Shown here in pieces: positions 1-7,795 of a stretch of 64,000 bases of DNA. The notes below the pieces were generated by a model. That model saw only the letters and a list, made by a program, of their open reading frames with translations. It was not told where the DNA came from and ran no database searches. Made by a program: the position numbers and the translations under genes. Position 1 is the stretch's first letter. Each line of letters begins with the position of its first letter. Origin of the DNA: Synergistaceae bacterium (GTDB lineage: Bacteria; Synergistota; Synergistia; Synergistales; Aminobacteriaceae); assembly GCA_017451025.1 (NCBI GenBank), contig JAFSSM010000021.1, forward strand, positions 1 to 64,000, read 5' to 3'.

Positions 1-1
1 A

Positions 2-265
2 GAGTACACTACGGAGGATAACCAGGAAGTGAACGTAGCGGCGTACATGGAAGCAGGAGTCGAGTATGCACCTGTAATCACGACCTCTGAGGTTGGGACG
101 GAAGAGCCTGGCACAGACCAGCCCGGCACGGACCAGCCCGGTAATAACAACGAGCCTGGCGGAGAGGACGGCGAGGACTGGAACGCGAGCGGCGGCGGAT
201 GCGACGCAGGATTTGGGGCGTTGGCACTGGCGGCACTTGCGGCAATGATAGCGAAAAAGCGTTAG
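2..265 (+). CDS. C-terminal part of a Synerg-CTERM surface protein (5' partial)
   Basis: The reading frame is open from the left edge, so the start lies outside the window; the GTG at 29 has no ribosome binding site and is probably internal. What is visible is a low-complexity linker with a repeated GTDQP motif, an acidic Gly/Glu/Asn stretch, then SGGGCDAG followed by about 15 hydrophobic residues and the basic end AKKR. That tail (Gly-rich, invariant Cys, short membrane segment, Lys/Arg end) is the Synerg-CTERM sorting signal of Synergistota, seen on exported surface proteins and probably processed at or near the Cys. The same tail recurs on two proteins between 24 and 30 kb. The function of the missing N-terminal part cannot be told. 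Confidence 0.8.
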   Translation, partial: EYTTEDNQEVNVAAYMEAGVEYAPVITTSEVGTEEPGTDQPGTDQPGNNNEPGGEDGEDWNASGGGCDAGFGALALAALAAMIAKKR

Positions 266-288
266 GACAAAGCACAACATCCTATAGT

Positions 289-323
289 AAAAACCCCCTC
301 GAACCTTGAGGGGGCTTTTTGTT
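289..323 (+). terminator. Intrinsic terminator after the Synerg-CTERM gene
   Basis: A perfect 7-bp stem (CCCCCTC at 294-300, GAGGGGG at 308-314) with a 7-nt loop is followed by CTTTTTGTT. It separates the partial gene from the membrane protein gene, whose AGGAGG lies at 343-348. Confidence 0.85.
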
Positions 324-358
324 AGAATTAATCGTCAAATTCAGGAGGTAAAAAGAAA

Positions 359-1555
359 ATGCCCGACAAACACAACAACAAAATTCAGTTCGCAATGCTG
401 GTCATGCTATGCTTCATTACTGCACTGTATGCAGCCAGAAATGTTGACTTTGCTCCGATGAACGGTACGTTTCAGAACTATAACCCGGTGCGCAGGCTTC
501 TTGACGGGCAAATCCCCTTCAAGGATTTTGCTGACTATCTGGGACTGGGGCATCTATATTTGGGAGCAGGCCTGACTGGCATCTTAGGCGGCAGCTTTCG
601 GGGAAGCCTGATAGCTTTTAATATGCTGTCATCCCTCAGCTTTGTGCTGATTTCGTCGCTTCTCGGGACTGCAGTGCTTGGCAGAAAAAGAGATGCCCTT
701 AACGTTACAGGAATATGTTTCGTGGTGATGGCCGGGCTGCTGTACTGCGTAAGAAAAATCTTCCCCGAACTGCTGTCTCCCCTGCTGATGAGGTCAATCA
801 ATTATTTTCTTGCTACAGGCAACTCTGCCAGATTTGTACGTGCCCTCGTAATCCCGATAGTTATGTTAATCGTCATATCCTGCGAAAAAATCGTCAGGGT
901 TTCGCATCACAAAGGAGTGTTGTCGTCAGCAGGGGCAGGAGTGATTGGCGGTTTTGCTTTTACGTACGGAAACGATTTCGGGATAAGCTGCTGGGTGTGC
1001 ATGCACATAATGACGTTCGTTGTCGCAATTTCTCGTTCAAGGAAGTTACGGACTGCTGTGTGCTGCACATTCCTGGAAATTTTCGTTTCTGTCATGTGTA
1101 TTTTACTGTCAGCCTGGATATTTACGGCGGGGCACCTTCAGAACTGGATGTCAGTGATTATGCAGAGCGGAGGCTATCAGGCCTGGTACTACAACTCCGG
1201 CAAGAGTTATTACGTATATCAAGCAGATTATGCTGTTCTGTTCACACAGGGAACGTTAAGCATTGTGTACCTGTTGAAGATTTTTGCCAGGAAGGGAGAT
1301 ACGGCTTCGATAAAACGTTATGGACTGCCAGCCTTTGCGAATATTGTTTCCTGCTGTGCCGCAAATGAGTACAGGCTGATGAGCGGAAACTTTCTCCGTG
1401 AACCGTCTATGATTATTCTGATAATGACGATAATCTTCGAAACTTTGTTTATTAAGAATCAAGTCGGAAGAATCAAGTCGGAAGAATCAAGTCGGAAGAA
1501 TCAAGTCGGAAGAATCAAGTCGGAAGAATCAAGTCGGAATAGCTCTGCCTCTTGA
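359..1555 (+). CDS. Polytopic membrane protein, N-terminal part of a frameshifted gene (probable glycan-related GT-C-like protein)
   Basis: AGGAGG at 343-348 lies 10 nt before the ATG. The product has about ten hydrophobic segments, with a periplasmic-looking loop after the first one (FAPMNGTFQNYNPVRRLLDG). This resembles multi-spanning enzymes of surface polysaccharide assembly, but no definite family can be named. After residue 366 the frame runs into six copies of a 14-bp repeat (1457-1539), gives a repeated NQVGRIKSEESSRK peptide and stops at 1555. The frame at position 0 modulo 3 is also open through the repeat. It continues as IALPLEGVFILSLTLIITYR (one more membrane helix) and then a soluble domain to 2375. 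With 1, 4 or 7 repeat copies the two parts form a single protein of about 660-680 residues; with the present six they are out of frame. Confidence 0.75.
   Translation: MPDKHNNKIQFAMLVMLCFITALYAARNVDFAPMNGTFQNYNPVRRLLDGQIPFKDFADYLGLGHLYLGAGLTGILGGSFRGSLIAFNMLSSLSFVLISSLLGTAVLGRKRDALNVTGICFVVMAGLLYCVRKIFPELLSPLLMRSINYFLATGNSARFVRALVIPIVMLIVISCEKIVRVSHHKGVLSSAGAGVIGGFAFTYGNDFGISCWVCMHIMTFVVAISRSRKLRTAVCCTFLEIFVSVMCILLSAWIFTAGHLQNWMSVIMQSGGYQAWYYNSGKSYYVYQADYAVLFTQGTLSIVYLLKIFARKGDTASIKRYGLPAFANIVSCCAANEYRLMSGNFLREPSMIILIMTIIFETLFIKNQVGRIKSEESSRKNQVGRIKSEESSRNSSAS
1457..1539 (+). repeat. 14-bp tandem repeat x6 inside a coding region
   Basis: The unit AATCAAGTCGGAAG occurs five times exactly (1457-1526), and a sixth copy matches for 13 bases (1527-1539). 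Because 14 is not a multiple of three, every gain or loss of a unit changes the frame of the host gene. Three units (42 bp) encode one 14-residue period, which is why the translated tail also looks repetitive. Both frames 2 and 0 are free of stops across the tract. Confidence 0.95.
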
Positions 1556-1646
1556 AGGAGTTTTCATCTTATCACTGACCCTCATCATAACTTACAGAAT
1601 ATTTATTCCAGGCAAAGGACTCACATACTCTCCAGAATTAGGCGGA

Positions 1647-2375
1647 ATGCTCAATCAGGAACGCTATAACGACATAAAAGCAGCTTCGGCTTTCATTGAC
1701 GGAGAAGCTGTGTTCGCTACTTACGCTTCTGCTCAGGAGACAGTTGAAGGTATATTCCAGCCCTCAGGTGCAGACTATATCATTCATGTACTCGGCGACC
1801 AAATGAGAAAAAACTACCTCGATGCCTTCTCTGCCAAAAACTTCAAGTACGCTGTTACTATCCGCCCGGATTTCACCTGCTGGGAATATTGGGTACGAAG
1901 AGCAAACTGGTTCTTCTATCGTGAACTGTTCAGAAATTGGCACAAGGTCTTCGAAAATTCGTATGCAGCTTATTGGGAACGCAACCTTCCAGGCTCGCAG
2001 AATGTGGTCTCAGGAGATTTTGACGTAGAAATAATTGACGTGGACGCTTCGACAAAGAAACTGTGCATCAGGACAGACAAAATATCCTCAGGAACAGCTG
2101 ATGTGTTCTTGGACTGGACTGTTGAGAAGAAAGATACCATCAGGGCAAGACTGCTAGCCAGAACCTTGCTGTCAGTTCAGGACCCAACAGAATCAGACAA
2201 AGACATTGCCTGGTTCAAGTCAAATTATCTCAGGAGTCAATCAAGGGAATATATTCCTGTAACAATATCTGAAGGTTATGGTGAAGTTCTCCTGACCAGC
2301 AAGCCGGAAAGAGATACTTATCTCAAGATTAACAGTGTTTCGTGCAAAGCTGTGTACACCATACCGTTGAACTAG
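1647..2375 (+). CDS. C-terminal soluble part of the same frameshifted membrane protein gene
   Basis: The frame is open well upstream of the first ATG (1647) and back through the 14-bp repeat. The ATG has no clear ribosome binding site, so this is best read as the distal part of the gene that starts at 359. The upstream in-frame stretch (1530-1646) encodes a hydrophobic segment and a short loop. From 1647 the product is a soluble domain of about 240 residues, probably periplasmic, rich in Trp/Tyr (CWEYWVRRANWFFYRELF), with no motif I recognise. It ends directly before a terminator. It is translated only if repeat copy number, or ribosomal slippage, joins it to the upstream part. Confidence 0.65.
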   Translation: MLNQERYNDIKAASAFIDGEAVFATYASAQETVEGIFQPSGADYIIHVLGDQMRKNYLDAFSAKNFKYAVTIRPDFTCWEYWVRRANWFFYRELFRNWHKVFENSYAAYWERNLPGSQNVVSGDFDVEIIDVDASTKKLCIRTDKISSGTADVFLDWTVEKKDTIRARLLARTLLSVQDPTESDKDIAWFKSNYLRSQSREYIPVTISEGYGEVLLTSKPERDTYLKINSVSCKAVYTIPLN

Positions 2376-2380
2376 CCAGC

Positions 2381-2413
2381 AAAAAGCCCCCCCAAATTCG
2401 GAGGGGCTTCTGT
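2381..2413. terminator. Bidirectional terminator between convergent genes
   Basis: AAAAAGCCCC at 2381-2390 pairs with GGGGCTTCTGTTT at 2403 onward, giving a G/C stem with a 6-nt loop, an A run on the left and a T-rich run on the right. It can serve both the membrane protein gene and the convergent permease gene. Confidence 0.7.
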
Positions 2414-2422
2414 TTAGCATAA

Positions 2423-3394
2423 TTACTTTCTCTGCTTCTTCAGCATGTCCACATACACAGCCAGCAGGATAACTATTCCTTTAGCTATCTGCTGCCAGAA
2501 TGAATTTAGTCCTAACAGGTTAAGTCCGTTGTTCAGCACGCCAATAATCAATACACCTATGAAGGTTGAGCCGATCTTGCCCACGCCTCCCGACATTGAC
2601 GTTCCGCCCAGAACCGTAGCCGCAATCGCGTCCATCTCGAACGCCTGCCCTGCTGTGGGCTGTCCGCTGGCCATACGTGCACACAGAACTACTCCGGTGA
2701 ACGCCGCGAGGAATCCGCTCATCGTGTACACCAGCATCTTCGTGCGCGCAACGTTCACTCCGGAGAATATCGCCGCCTTGTCGTTGCCGCCTACCGCGTA
2801 CACATGCCGCCCGAACCTCGTCTTGCTCAGCAGTATTACGCAGATTACCAGGAACACAGCCATGTAGATGACCGGGTACGGTACCGGCCCGAGATAGCCC
2901 GTTCCTATTATCTGATACTCAGGAATCATTGCCCTGATGGGCTGGCCGTTGCTGTAGATGTACGCCGCACCTCTGGCCATCTGCATCATCGCAAGCGTTA
3001 CGATGAAGGGCGGTATCGTCGTCTTCGCAATCACGAAGCCGTTGAACAGTCCCAGTGCTGTACCGATTATGATTGACGTTGCAACCGCACCAGGCACGGA
3101 AAATCCGCTCTTCACGATTAATCCTGCGCTCAGTGTTCCGGAAATTGCGAGGATTGATCCCACTGACAGGTCAATTCCTCCCGTGATTATCGCAAACGTC
3201 ATTCCGAACGCAAGGCACGCATTCGACGAGACCTGACGCAGAACGTTCACCAGGTTTCGCTGTGAATAGAACACTCCGTTTGTCGTGAAGGACAGGATCA
3301 CGCACATTATGAGCAGTCCTATTAACGTGCCCATGTTATCCTTCAGGTAGCGCATTACTGCATTCTGTGATTTGAGACTGGGTTCAAGCGGCAT
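2423..3394 (-). CDS. Sugar ABC transporter permease (RbsC/MglC family)
   Basis: About 323 residues with roughly ten membrane segments, the usual size for the BPD_transp_2 family. Motifs typical of RbsC-like permeases are present: ITGGIDLSVGS in the first half and ATVLGGTSMSGGVG in the second, plus a loop ending GGNDKAA. It forms the membrane channel of a monosaccharide importer. GGAGG lies 8 nt before the ATG at 3394, which encodes MPLEPSLK; upstream ATGs at 3409 and 3400 have worse spacing. The start overlaps the end of the ATPase gene by about 11 bp, implying translational coupling in an SBP-ATPase-permease operon. The sugar is not determined. Confidence 0.92.
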   Translation of the reverse strand: MPLEPSLKSQNAVMRYLKDNMGTLIGLLIMCVILSFTTNGVFYSQRNLVNVLRQVSSNACLAFGMTFAIITGGIDLSVGSILAISGTLSAGLIVKSGFSVPGAVATSIIIGTALGLFNGFVIAKTTIPPFIVTLAMMQMARGAAYIYSNGQPIRAMIPEYQIIGTGYLGPVPYPVIYMAVFLVICVILLSKTRFGRHVYAVGGNDKAAIFSGVNVARTKMLVYTMSGFLAAFTGVVLCARMASGQPTAGQAFEMDAIAATVLGGTSMSGGVGKIGSTFIGVLIIGVLNNGLNLLGLNSFWQQIAKGIVILLAVYVDMLKKQRK

Positions 3395-4898
3395 TGACAT
3401 TTCCTCCATTTCCTGTTGCGTAACGCATTATTGTTTCCTGGCTAAGTTCGTTCTTGCCGAGATTCGCCGTAACTTTTCCTTCGTGCATGACGAGCACTCT
3501 GTCGCTCATGTTGATTACTTCGGGCAGGTCGGAGCTTATCATCAAGATTGCTACTCCCTGCTTGGCCAGTTCGTTCATGAAGCCGTAAATTTCGGCTCTT
3601 GCTCCTACGTCGACTCCTCTTGTCGGTTCGTCGAGGATTAGCAGTTTAGGTTTTGTCGCGAGCCATTTCGCGATGACTATCTTCTGCTGATTTCCGCCTG
3701 ACAGGTTTTCTGCGAGCTGGTCGGGTGTAGGTGTCTTGATCGCTAGTTCTGTGATGTGCCGGGCTACTTCTTCAGCTTCGCGCTTTGCGTCGCCGAGAGG
3801 GTGTCCCTTGTACAGCTCGTGCAGAATAGTTAGGGTGAGGTTGTACCCTACGGAATTAATGAGCACAAGTCCTTCTTCTTTCCTGTTCTCAGGAACGAGG
3901 GCTATACCGTTGTTCATTGCGTCCCTGACTGAGCGGATGTGCACGGGCTTTCCCTCAATGAGAATTTCTCCCGTGTAGTTGGGGTCAATTCCGAAAATGC
4001 AGTGTGAGGTTTCGCTTCTGCCTGCACCGACGAGTCCGGACATTCCTACGATTTCTCCTTCCCTTACTGCGAAAGATACTCCGTTCACGAAAGGAGGACT
4101 CACAAGGTCCTTGACTTCGAGCACAACTTTTCCGGGCGTAACCGTGTCCTTGAAGTACAGCTGAGTCAATTCACGCCCGACCATCATTGCGATTAACTGG
4201 TCATTGGTGGTCTCACGGGTGTTGACCGTCCCTACGTACTGGCCGTCGCGCATAATCGTAACTCTGTCGGTGATTGCGAACAGCTCGCTCATTCTGTGGG
4301 AGATGTAGATTATGCCGATGCCTTCTGCCTTGAGCTGGCGCATAGTCTCGAAGAGTACTTCGGTCTCCTTGTCGGTGAGCGACGCAGTAGGTTCGTCCAT
4401 CACGAGAATATCTGCGTCAACGGAGAGAGCCTTTGCGATCTCGACCATCTGCTGCTGTGCGATGCTCAAGTCCTTAATGAGCGTATTGGGGTCAAAGTCC
4501 AGGCCAAGCCGCGATAATAGCTTCTTGGCTTCTTCGTTTTCCTGGCCGCGCTTGATGATTCCTGCAACGTTGCGCTCGCGCCCAAGAAACATGTTCTCAG
4601 CGATGGACAGGTAGGGCACGAGGCAAAGTTCCTGATGGATTACGCTTATTCCGTGAGCCTGAGAGTCAGCGACGCTCCGCATAATGTGGGACTCGCCTTT
4701 GACGATGACTTCTCCTTCTTCGGGGATGTATATTCCCGCTAGGCACTTTATCAGCGTGGATTTGCCTGCGCCGTTTTCGCCGAGCAGTGCGTGAACTTCT
4801 CCGGCCTTAAGCTCAAAGTTTACGTCCTTGAGGGCGTAAACGCCGGGAAACTTCTTGTGAATGTTCTTCATCTGGAGCAGTATTTTTTCTTCTGCCAT
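3384..4898 (-). CDS. Sugar ABC transporter ATP-binding protein (RbsA/MglA family)
   Basis: 504 residues with two tandem ABC domains, the standard size of RbsA/MglA proteins. The N-terminal domain has Walker A GENGAGKST near residue 41 and Walker B ILVMDEPTAS. The C-terminal domain has the signature LSGGNQQK and Walker B LLILDEPTRGVD, with the degenerate second Walker A (GLVGAGRSE) usual for the family. It energises uptake through the adjacent permease using the binding protein encoded upstream. GGAGGTG lies 9 nt before the ATG. The 119-bp gap to the binding-protein gene holds a G-rich/C-rich inverted repeat. Confidence 0.95.
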   Translation of the reverse strand: MAEEKILLQMKNIHKKFPGVYALKDVNFELKAGEVHALLGENGAGKSTLIKCLAGIYIPEEGEVIVKGESHIMRSVADSQAHGISVIHQELCLVPYLSIAENMFLGRERNVAGIIKRGQENEEAKKLLSRLGLDFDPNTLIKDLSIAQQQMVEIAKALSVDADILVMDEPTASLTDKETEVLFETMRQLKAEGIGIIYISHRMSELFAITDRVTIMRDGQYVGTVNTRETTNDQLIAMMVGRELTQLYFKDTVTPGKVVLEVKDLVSPPFVNGVSFAVREGEIVGMSGLVGAGRSETSHCIFGIDPNYTGEILIEGKPVHIRSVRDAMNNGIALVPENRKEEGLVLINSVGYNLTLTILHELYKGHPLGDAKREAEEVARHITELAIKTPTPDQLAENLSGGNQQKIVIAKWLATKPKLLILDEPTRGVDVGARAEIYGFMNELAKQGVAILMISSDLPEVINMSDRVLVMHEGKVTANLGKNELSQETIMRYATGNGGNVNAA

Positions 4899-4923
4899 GA
4901 AAGATTTTCACCTCCGTAAAAAA

Positions 4924-5008
4924 TAAGGGGTTAGGAGAATAGGGGTTAGGGGTTAGCAAGAATTGTTGTTTTTCCTAATCCCTATTTCCCTACTCCCTAG
5001 CCCCTAGT
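4924..5008. repeat. TTAGGGG-rich imperfect inverted repeat
   Basis: The left arm (4924-4955) contains three GGGG runs in a telomere-like GGGGTTAGGGGTTAG context. The right arm (4974-5007) is C-rich with CCTAATCCCTA and TAGCCCCTAG. The arms are roughly complementary and could form a long imperfect hairpin, or a G-quadruplex on the G strand. It sits between the binding-protein and ATPase genes of a minus-strand operon, where it could act as an RNA processing or attenuation element. Related TAGGGGTTAGGGG occurs at 7313-7325. Confidence 0.7.
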
Positions 5009-5017
5009 CAGTGATCT

Positions 5018-5944
5018 CTACTGCCAGCCGTCAACGCCGAAGCTGTCAACGTTCTCTGCCGTAATCAGTGTAACAGGTACAGGAACGTGCTTCTCTACCT
5101 TCTCGCCCGCAAGCAGCTTATATGCCATCTCAACGCCGATCTTGCCGATGTTGATCGGGGACTGTGCGGCTGTACCGGTCATGTAGCCTTCCTTAATCAT
5201 CTTCTTTGCGTCGGGTGAACCGTCAACGCCATAGATGAGTACACCTTCAAGAGCGTTTGCCGCACGGAGTGCCTGGATTGTTCCGAGTGCTGTAGGGTCA
5301 TTCACGCACATAACTACTGCCATATCCGGCACTGCCTGAATGATGTTCTCCATCTTGGGCATTGCGATTTCGAGCTGGCCTTCACTGCTGTCCTCTGCAG
5401 CAATCGTGAACTCGGGGTGCTCCTCGATAACTTTCTTGAAGTTGGCGATTCTGTCGATGCCTGTCTTGGTTGTGGGGTGGCCAAGAATTACGGCCTTTCC
5501 GCCCTTCGGAAGACGCTTGAGCATATCTTCGCCGCAAACAAGTCCTGCCGCAAGGTTATCACTTGCCACGATGCAGGCTACCAGGTCTTCGTCGTAAACG
5601 GGAGCGTCAACGTTGACGATGGGGATTCCTGCTTCCTGAGCGGCCATAAGTCCGGGAGCTACTGCCTGCCAGTCTACGGGGTTCAGGAAAATTGCGTCGA
5701 CTCCCTGTGCGACGAGGTCTTCAATCTGGGAAATCTGCTTTACCACGTCGAGGGCGGGGTCAAGGGTGATAAGAGTATCGCCGTTTTTGTCGAGTTCAGC
5801 TTTGATTGCGTCGTTCATGACACCGAAGAAGGGGTTGTTGAGGGTCATGTAGGTTGCGCCGAATTTTTTGCCCTGGGCACCTGCGACGCTGAACGAACAG
5901 ACAACAACGAGAACTGCAAGGAATAACACAAAGAGTTTTTTCAT
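5018..5944 (-). CDS. Periplasmic sugar-binding protein (RbsB-like, Peripla_BP_4)
   Basis: 308 residues. The N-terminus is a signal peptide (MKKLFVLFLAVLVVVCSFS, cleavage after AGA). The mature part has the class I binding fold: FGATYMTLNNPFFGVM at the start, ISQIEDLVAQGVDAIFLNPVDW, IVNVDAPV and IYGVDGSPDAKKMI. The conserved Asp/Asn positions fit binding of a monosaccharide or polyol. AGGAGGT lies 9 nt before the ATG. It is the first gene of the importer operon and is divergent from an FGGY kinase that may phosphorylate the imported sugar. Confidence 0.92.
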   Translation of the reverse strand: MKKLFVLFLAVLVVVCSFSVAGAQGKKFGATYMTLNNPFFGVMNDAIKAELDKNGDTLITLDPALDVVKQISQIEDLVAQGVDAIFLNPVDWQAVAPGLMAAQEAGIPIVNVDAPVYDEDLVACIVASDNLAAGLVCGEDMLKRLPKGGKAVILGHPTTKTGIDRIANFKKVIEEHPEFTIAAEDSSEGQLEIAMPKMENIIQAVPDMAVVMCVNDPTALGTIQALRAANALEGVLIYGVDGSPDAKKMIKEGYMTGTAAQSPINIGKIGVEMAYKLLAGEKVEKHVPVPVTLITAENVDSFGVDGWQ

Positions 5945-5972
5945 GGAACGAAATACCTCCTAAAATAAAAAT

Positions 5973-6009
5973 TTGTATGTGTGAAAAATTTTGTGGATAA
6001 TAGATTATA
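5973..6009. promoter_or_regulatory. Divergent promoter region between the binding protein and FGGY kinase genes
   Basis: Plus strand: TTGTAT (5973-5978), 17 nt, GATAAT (5996-6001), pointing to the kinase. Minus strand: TATAAT at 6009-6004, pointing to the binding protein, with a weak -35. The two overlap, so one regulator could control both. A perfect DnaA-box 9-mer (TGTGGATAA, 5992-6000) lies within, possibly by chance. Confidence 0.4.
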
Positions 6010-6044
6010 CAACACAGCCATAGATTTAGAGAGGGGTAATTGTG

Positions 6045-7322
6045 ATGAAATACTATCTTGGTATAGACACCGGAACAACATCGATAAGCATTGCCGCAAT
6101 GAGCGAGGAGCGCAAACTTCTGGCCAGCCGTACGGTCAACCACAAGGCATTTATTGAGGGCGACTCTCCGTCCAGCAGAGTGCAGGACCCCGAGCGCATA
6201 AAGTCTCTTGTGCTGGAAACGGTCAGTGCATTGACGCAGGAACTTGGCCGACCGTCAGCAATAGGCTTCACCGGGCAGATGCACGGCATACTCTACGTGA
6301 ACGCGAAAGGTCAGGCGGTGAGTCCGTTGTGGACGTGGCAGGATTCGAGCGGCGATGATTCATTGGCGGTCCTTCGCGAAAACGGCCTTAAAGTTTCTTC
6401 GGGCTACGGAATGGCAACTCATCTTCACCTCCAGCACAGCGGGAAAATCCCTGCTGAGGCAGCAAAACTCTCGACGATCAGCGACTACATAGCGATGAGC
6501 TTATGCGGAAAGACTGAGCCAGAACTTTCTCCGGATATGGCGGCCAGCTGGGGATGCTTTGACCTGAAGCGCAGGGAGTTCATGATTGACGGGCTGAAGG
6601 GAGCAGGGGTTGATGTGTCATACCTTCCGCGAGTGATGAGCGGCTACGGAGTGATAGGCACGACGAAAGACGATGTGCCCGTTGTGTGCTCGATGGGGGA
6701 TAACCAGGCGGCAGTGAGGGGATCTCTCAGGAATGAGGCTGACTCTTTGCTGGTGAATATCGGTACGGGCTCGCAGGTGTCGTTTGTGTCGAATGAATAC
6801 GTTGATGTTTACGGGGAGATAGAGCTTCGTCCGTATGGCGGCGGATATATTCTTGCAGGTGCTGCGCTTTGCGGGGGAAGGGCCTATGCGATGCTGGAAA
6901 AATTATTCAGGGAGATAGCCGGACGTGAATGCTATGGTCTTATGAGCGAAAAAGCAGAGGAGTTTTTGCGGAACGGCGGCAGGGCGTGGAAAGTGGACAC
7001 GAGGTTTGCGGGGACTCGTTCTGACCCTGATATTCGCGGGAGTATTTCGGGAATAGGCGAGGATAATTTCTGTGCCGGGGCGTTCACTGTCGGAGTTATT
7101 CGCGGGATTTTGGGTGAGCTTCACGGAATGTACTCAACGATGACGGAACTTACAGGGCGGGGTGCAACTATTCTTGTGGGGTCAGGAAACGGAATGCGCA
7201 AGAACGAGGTTATGCAGAGGCTTGCTGGAGAGATGTTCGGAATGAGCGTAGAGATTCCGGAGTACACGGAAGAAGCGGCGTGCGGTTGTGCTCTTTGCGC
7301 GATGGGAAAGGCTAGGGGTTAG
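6045..7322 (+). CDS. FGGY-family carbohydrate kinase (sedoheptulokinase-like)
   Basis: About 425 residues. The N-terminus has the phosphate-binding GIDTGTTSIS of the ASKHA fold, then TGQMHG, a substrate-binding motif near WTWQDSSGD, and in the second half DNQAAVRGS, LVNIGTGSQVS and VGSGNGMRKN. The TGQMHG region recalls sedoheptulokinase and xylulokinase. It is shorter than the usual 480-500 residues, so the exact substrate is open. GTG at 6042 and ATG at 6045 are adjacent; AGAGGGG gives better spacing (8 nt) to the ATG. Its divergence from the sugar importer suggests it phosphorylates the imported sugar. The stop overlaps a TAGGGGTTAGGGG repeat. Confidence 0.85.
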   Translation: MKYYLGIDTGTTSISIAAMSEERKLLASRTVNHKAFIEGDSPSSRVQDPERIKSLVLETVSALTQELGRPSAIGFTGQMHGILYVNAKGQAVSPLWTWQDSSGDDSLAVLRENGLKVSSGYGMATHLHLQHSGKIPAEAAKLSTISDYIAMSLCGKTEPELSPDMAASWGCFDLKRREFMIDGLKGAGVDVSYLPRVMSGYGVIGTTKDDVPVVCSMGDNQAAVRGSLRNEADSLLVNIGTGSQVSFVSNEYVDVYGEIELRPYGGGYILAGAALCGGRAYAMLEKLFREIAGRECYGLMSEKAEEFLRNGGRAWKVDTRFAGTRSDPDIRGSISGIGEDNFCAGAFTVGVIRGILGELHGMYSTMTELTGRGATILVGSGNGMRKNEVMQRLAGEMFGMSVEIPEYTEEAACGCALCAMGKARG

Positions 7323-7330
7323 GGGCAAAG

Positions 7331-7795
7331 CTACTTTTTCGGTGGGGTCATGAGTGCGGGGTTCTGCTCAAGAAATGCCCACAGATGCGATATTGCCAGA
7401 TTAATATCCTCAGGCAGCGTCTCCGGTGCTCCCTCCATATGCTGCCTGACCTTTTCCTCGTCAGGAGGAATGCTCTTCCGTTTTGGACGTATTACCTTGC
7501 GCTTGGGCTGTGGAATGTTCTTAGTTACGGTAATCTTGAAGTCCGCTCCCAAATCACACCCCAAATGCCTTGAGATTCTGCGGATAACTGTCGCTTTAGA
7601 GTTGTTGAGGCTTTTTTCTGCCATATCGTGATCTACGCATATGCAAAGCTCATCCACGCCGAGATTGTAGGGCATAGAGTGATGTGCTACGCCAGCTTCA
7701 ACAAGATAACGCCACGAACGCTGCAGCTCCTCCAGAATTTTGACTCTCCTTGCCGCCTCCGGAAACATCTTGTACGGATCAAGTTCTACGTTCAT
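7331..7795 (-). CDS. DUF721 protein (DciA-like helicase operator)
   Basis: 154 residues. The DUF721 core occupies residues 15-105 (LQRSWRYLVEAGVAHHSMPY, then DELCICVDHDMAEKSL and a basic TVIRRISRHLGC helix). It is followed by a Lys/Arg/Pro-rich linker and a short acidic C-terminus. DUF721 proteins in the dnaN-recF neighbourhood of most bacteria are DciA, which recruits or loads the replicative helicase; assignment here rests on domain plus context. Its ATG overlaps the stop of mnmG (ATGA), so it is translated last in dnaN-recF-mnmG-DUF721. Confidence 0.8.
   Translation of the reverse strand: MNVELDPYKMFPEAARRVKILEELQRSWRYLVEAGVAHHSMPYNLGVDELCICVDHDMAEKSLNNSKATVIRRISRHLGCDLGADFKITVTKNIPQPKRKVIRPKRKSIPPDEEKVRQHMEGAPETLPEDINLAISHLWAFLEQNPALMTPPKK

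Noticed and set aside
5992-6000. Perfect DnaA box (TGTGGATAA) as an origin of replication
   Set aside because: A single 9-mer is expected by chance in a window this size, and no cluster or AT-rich unwinding element is visible.
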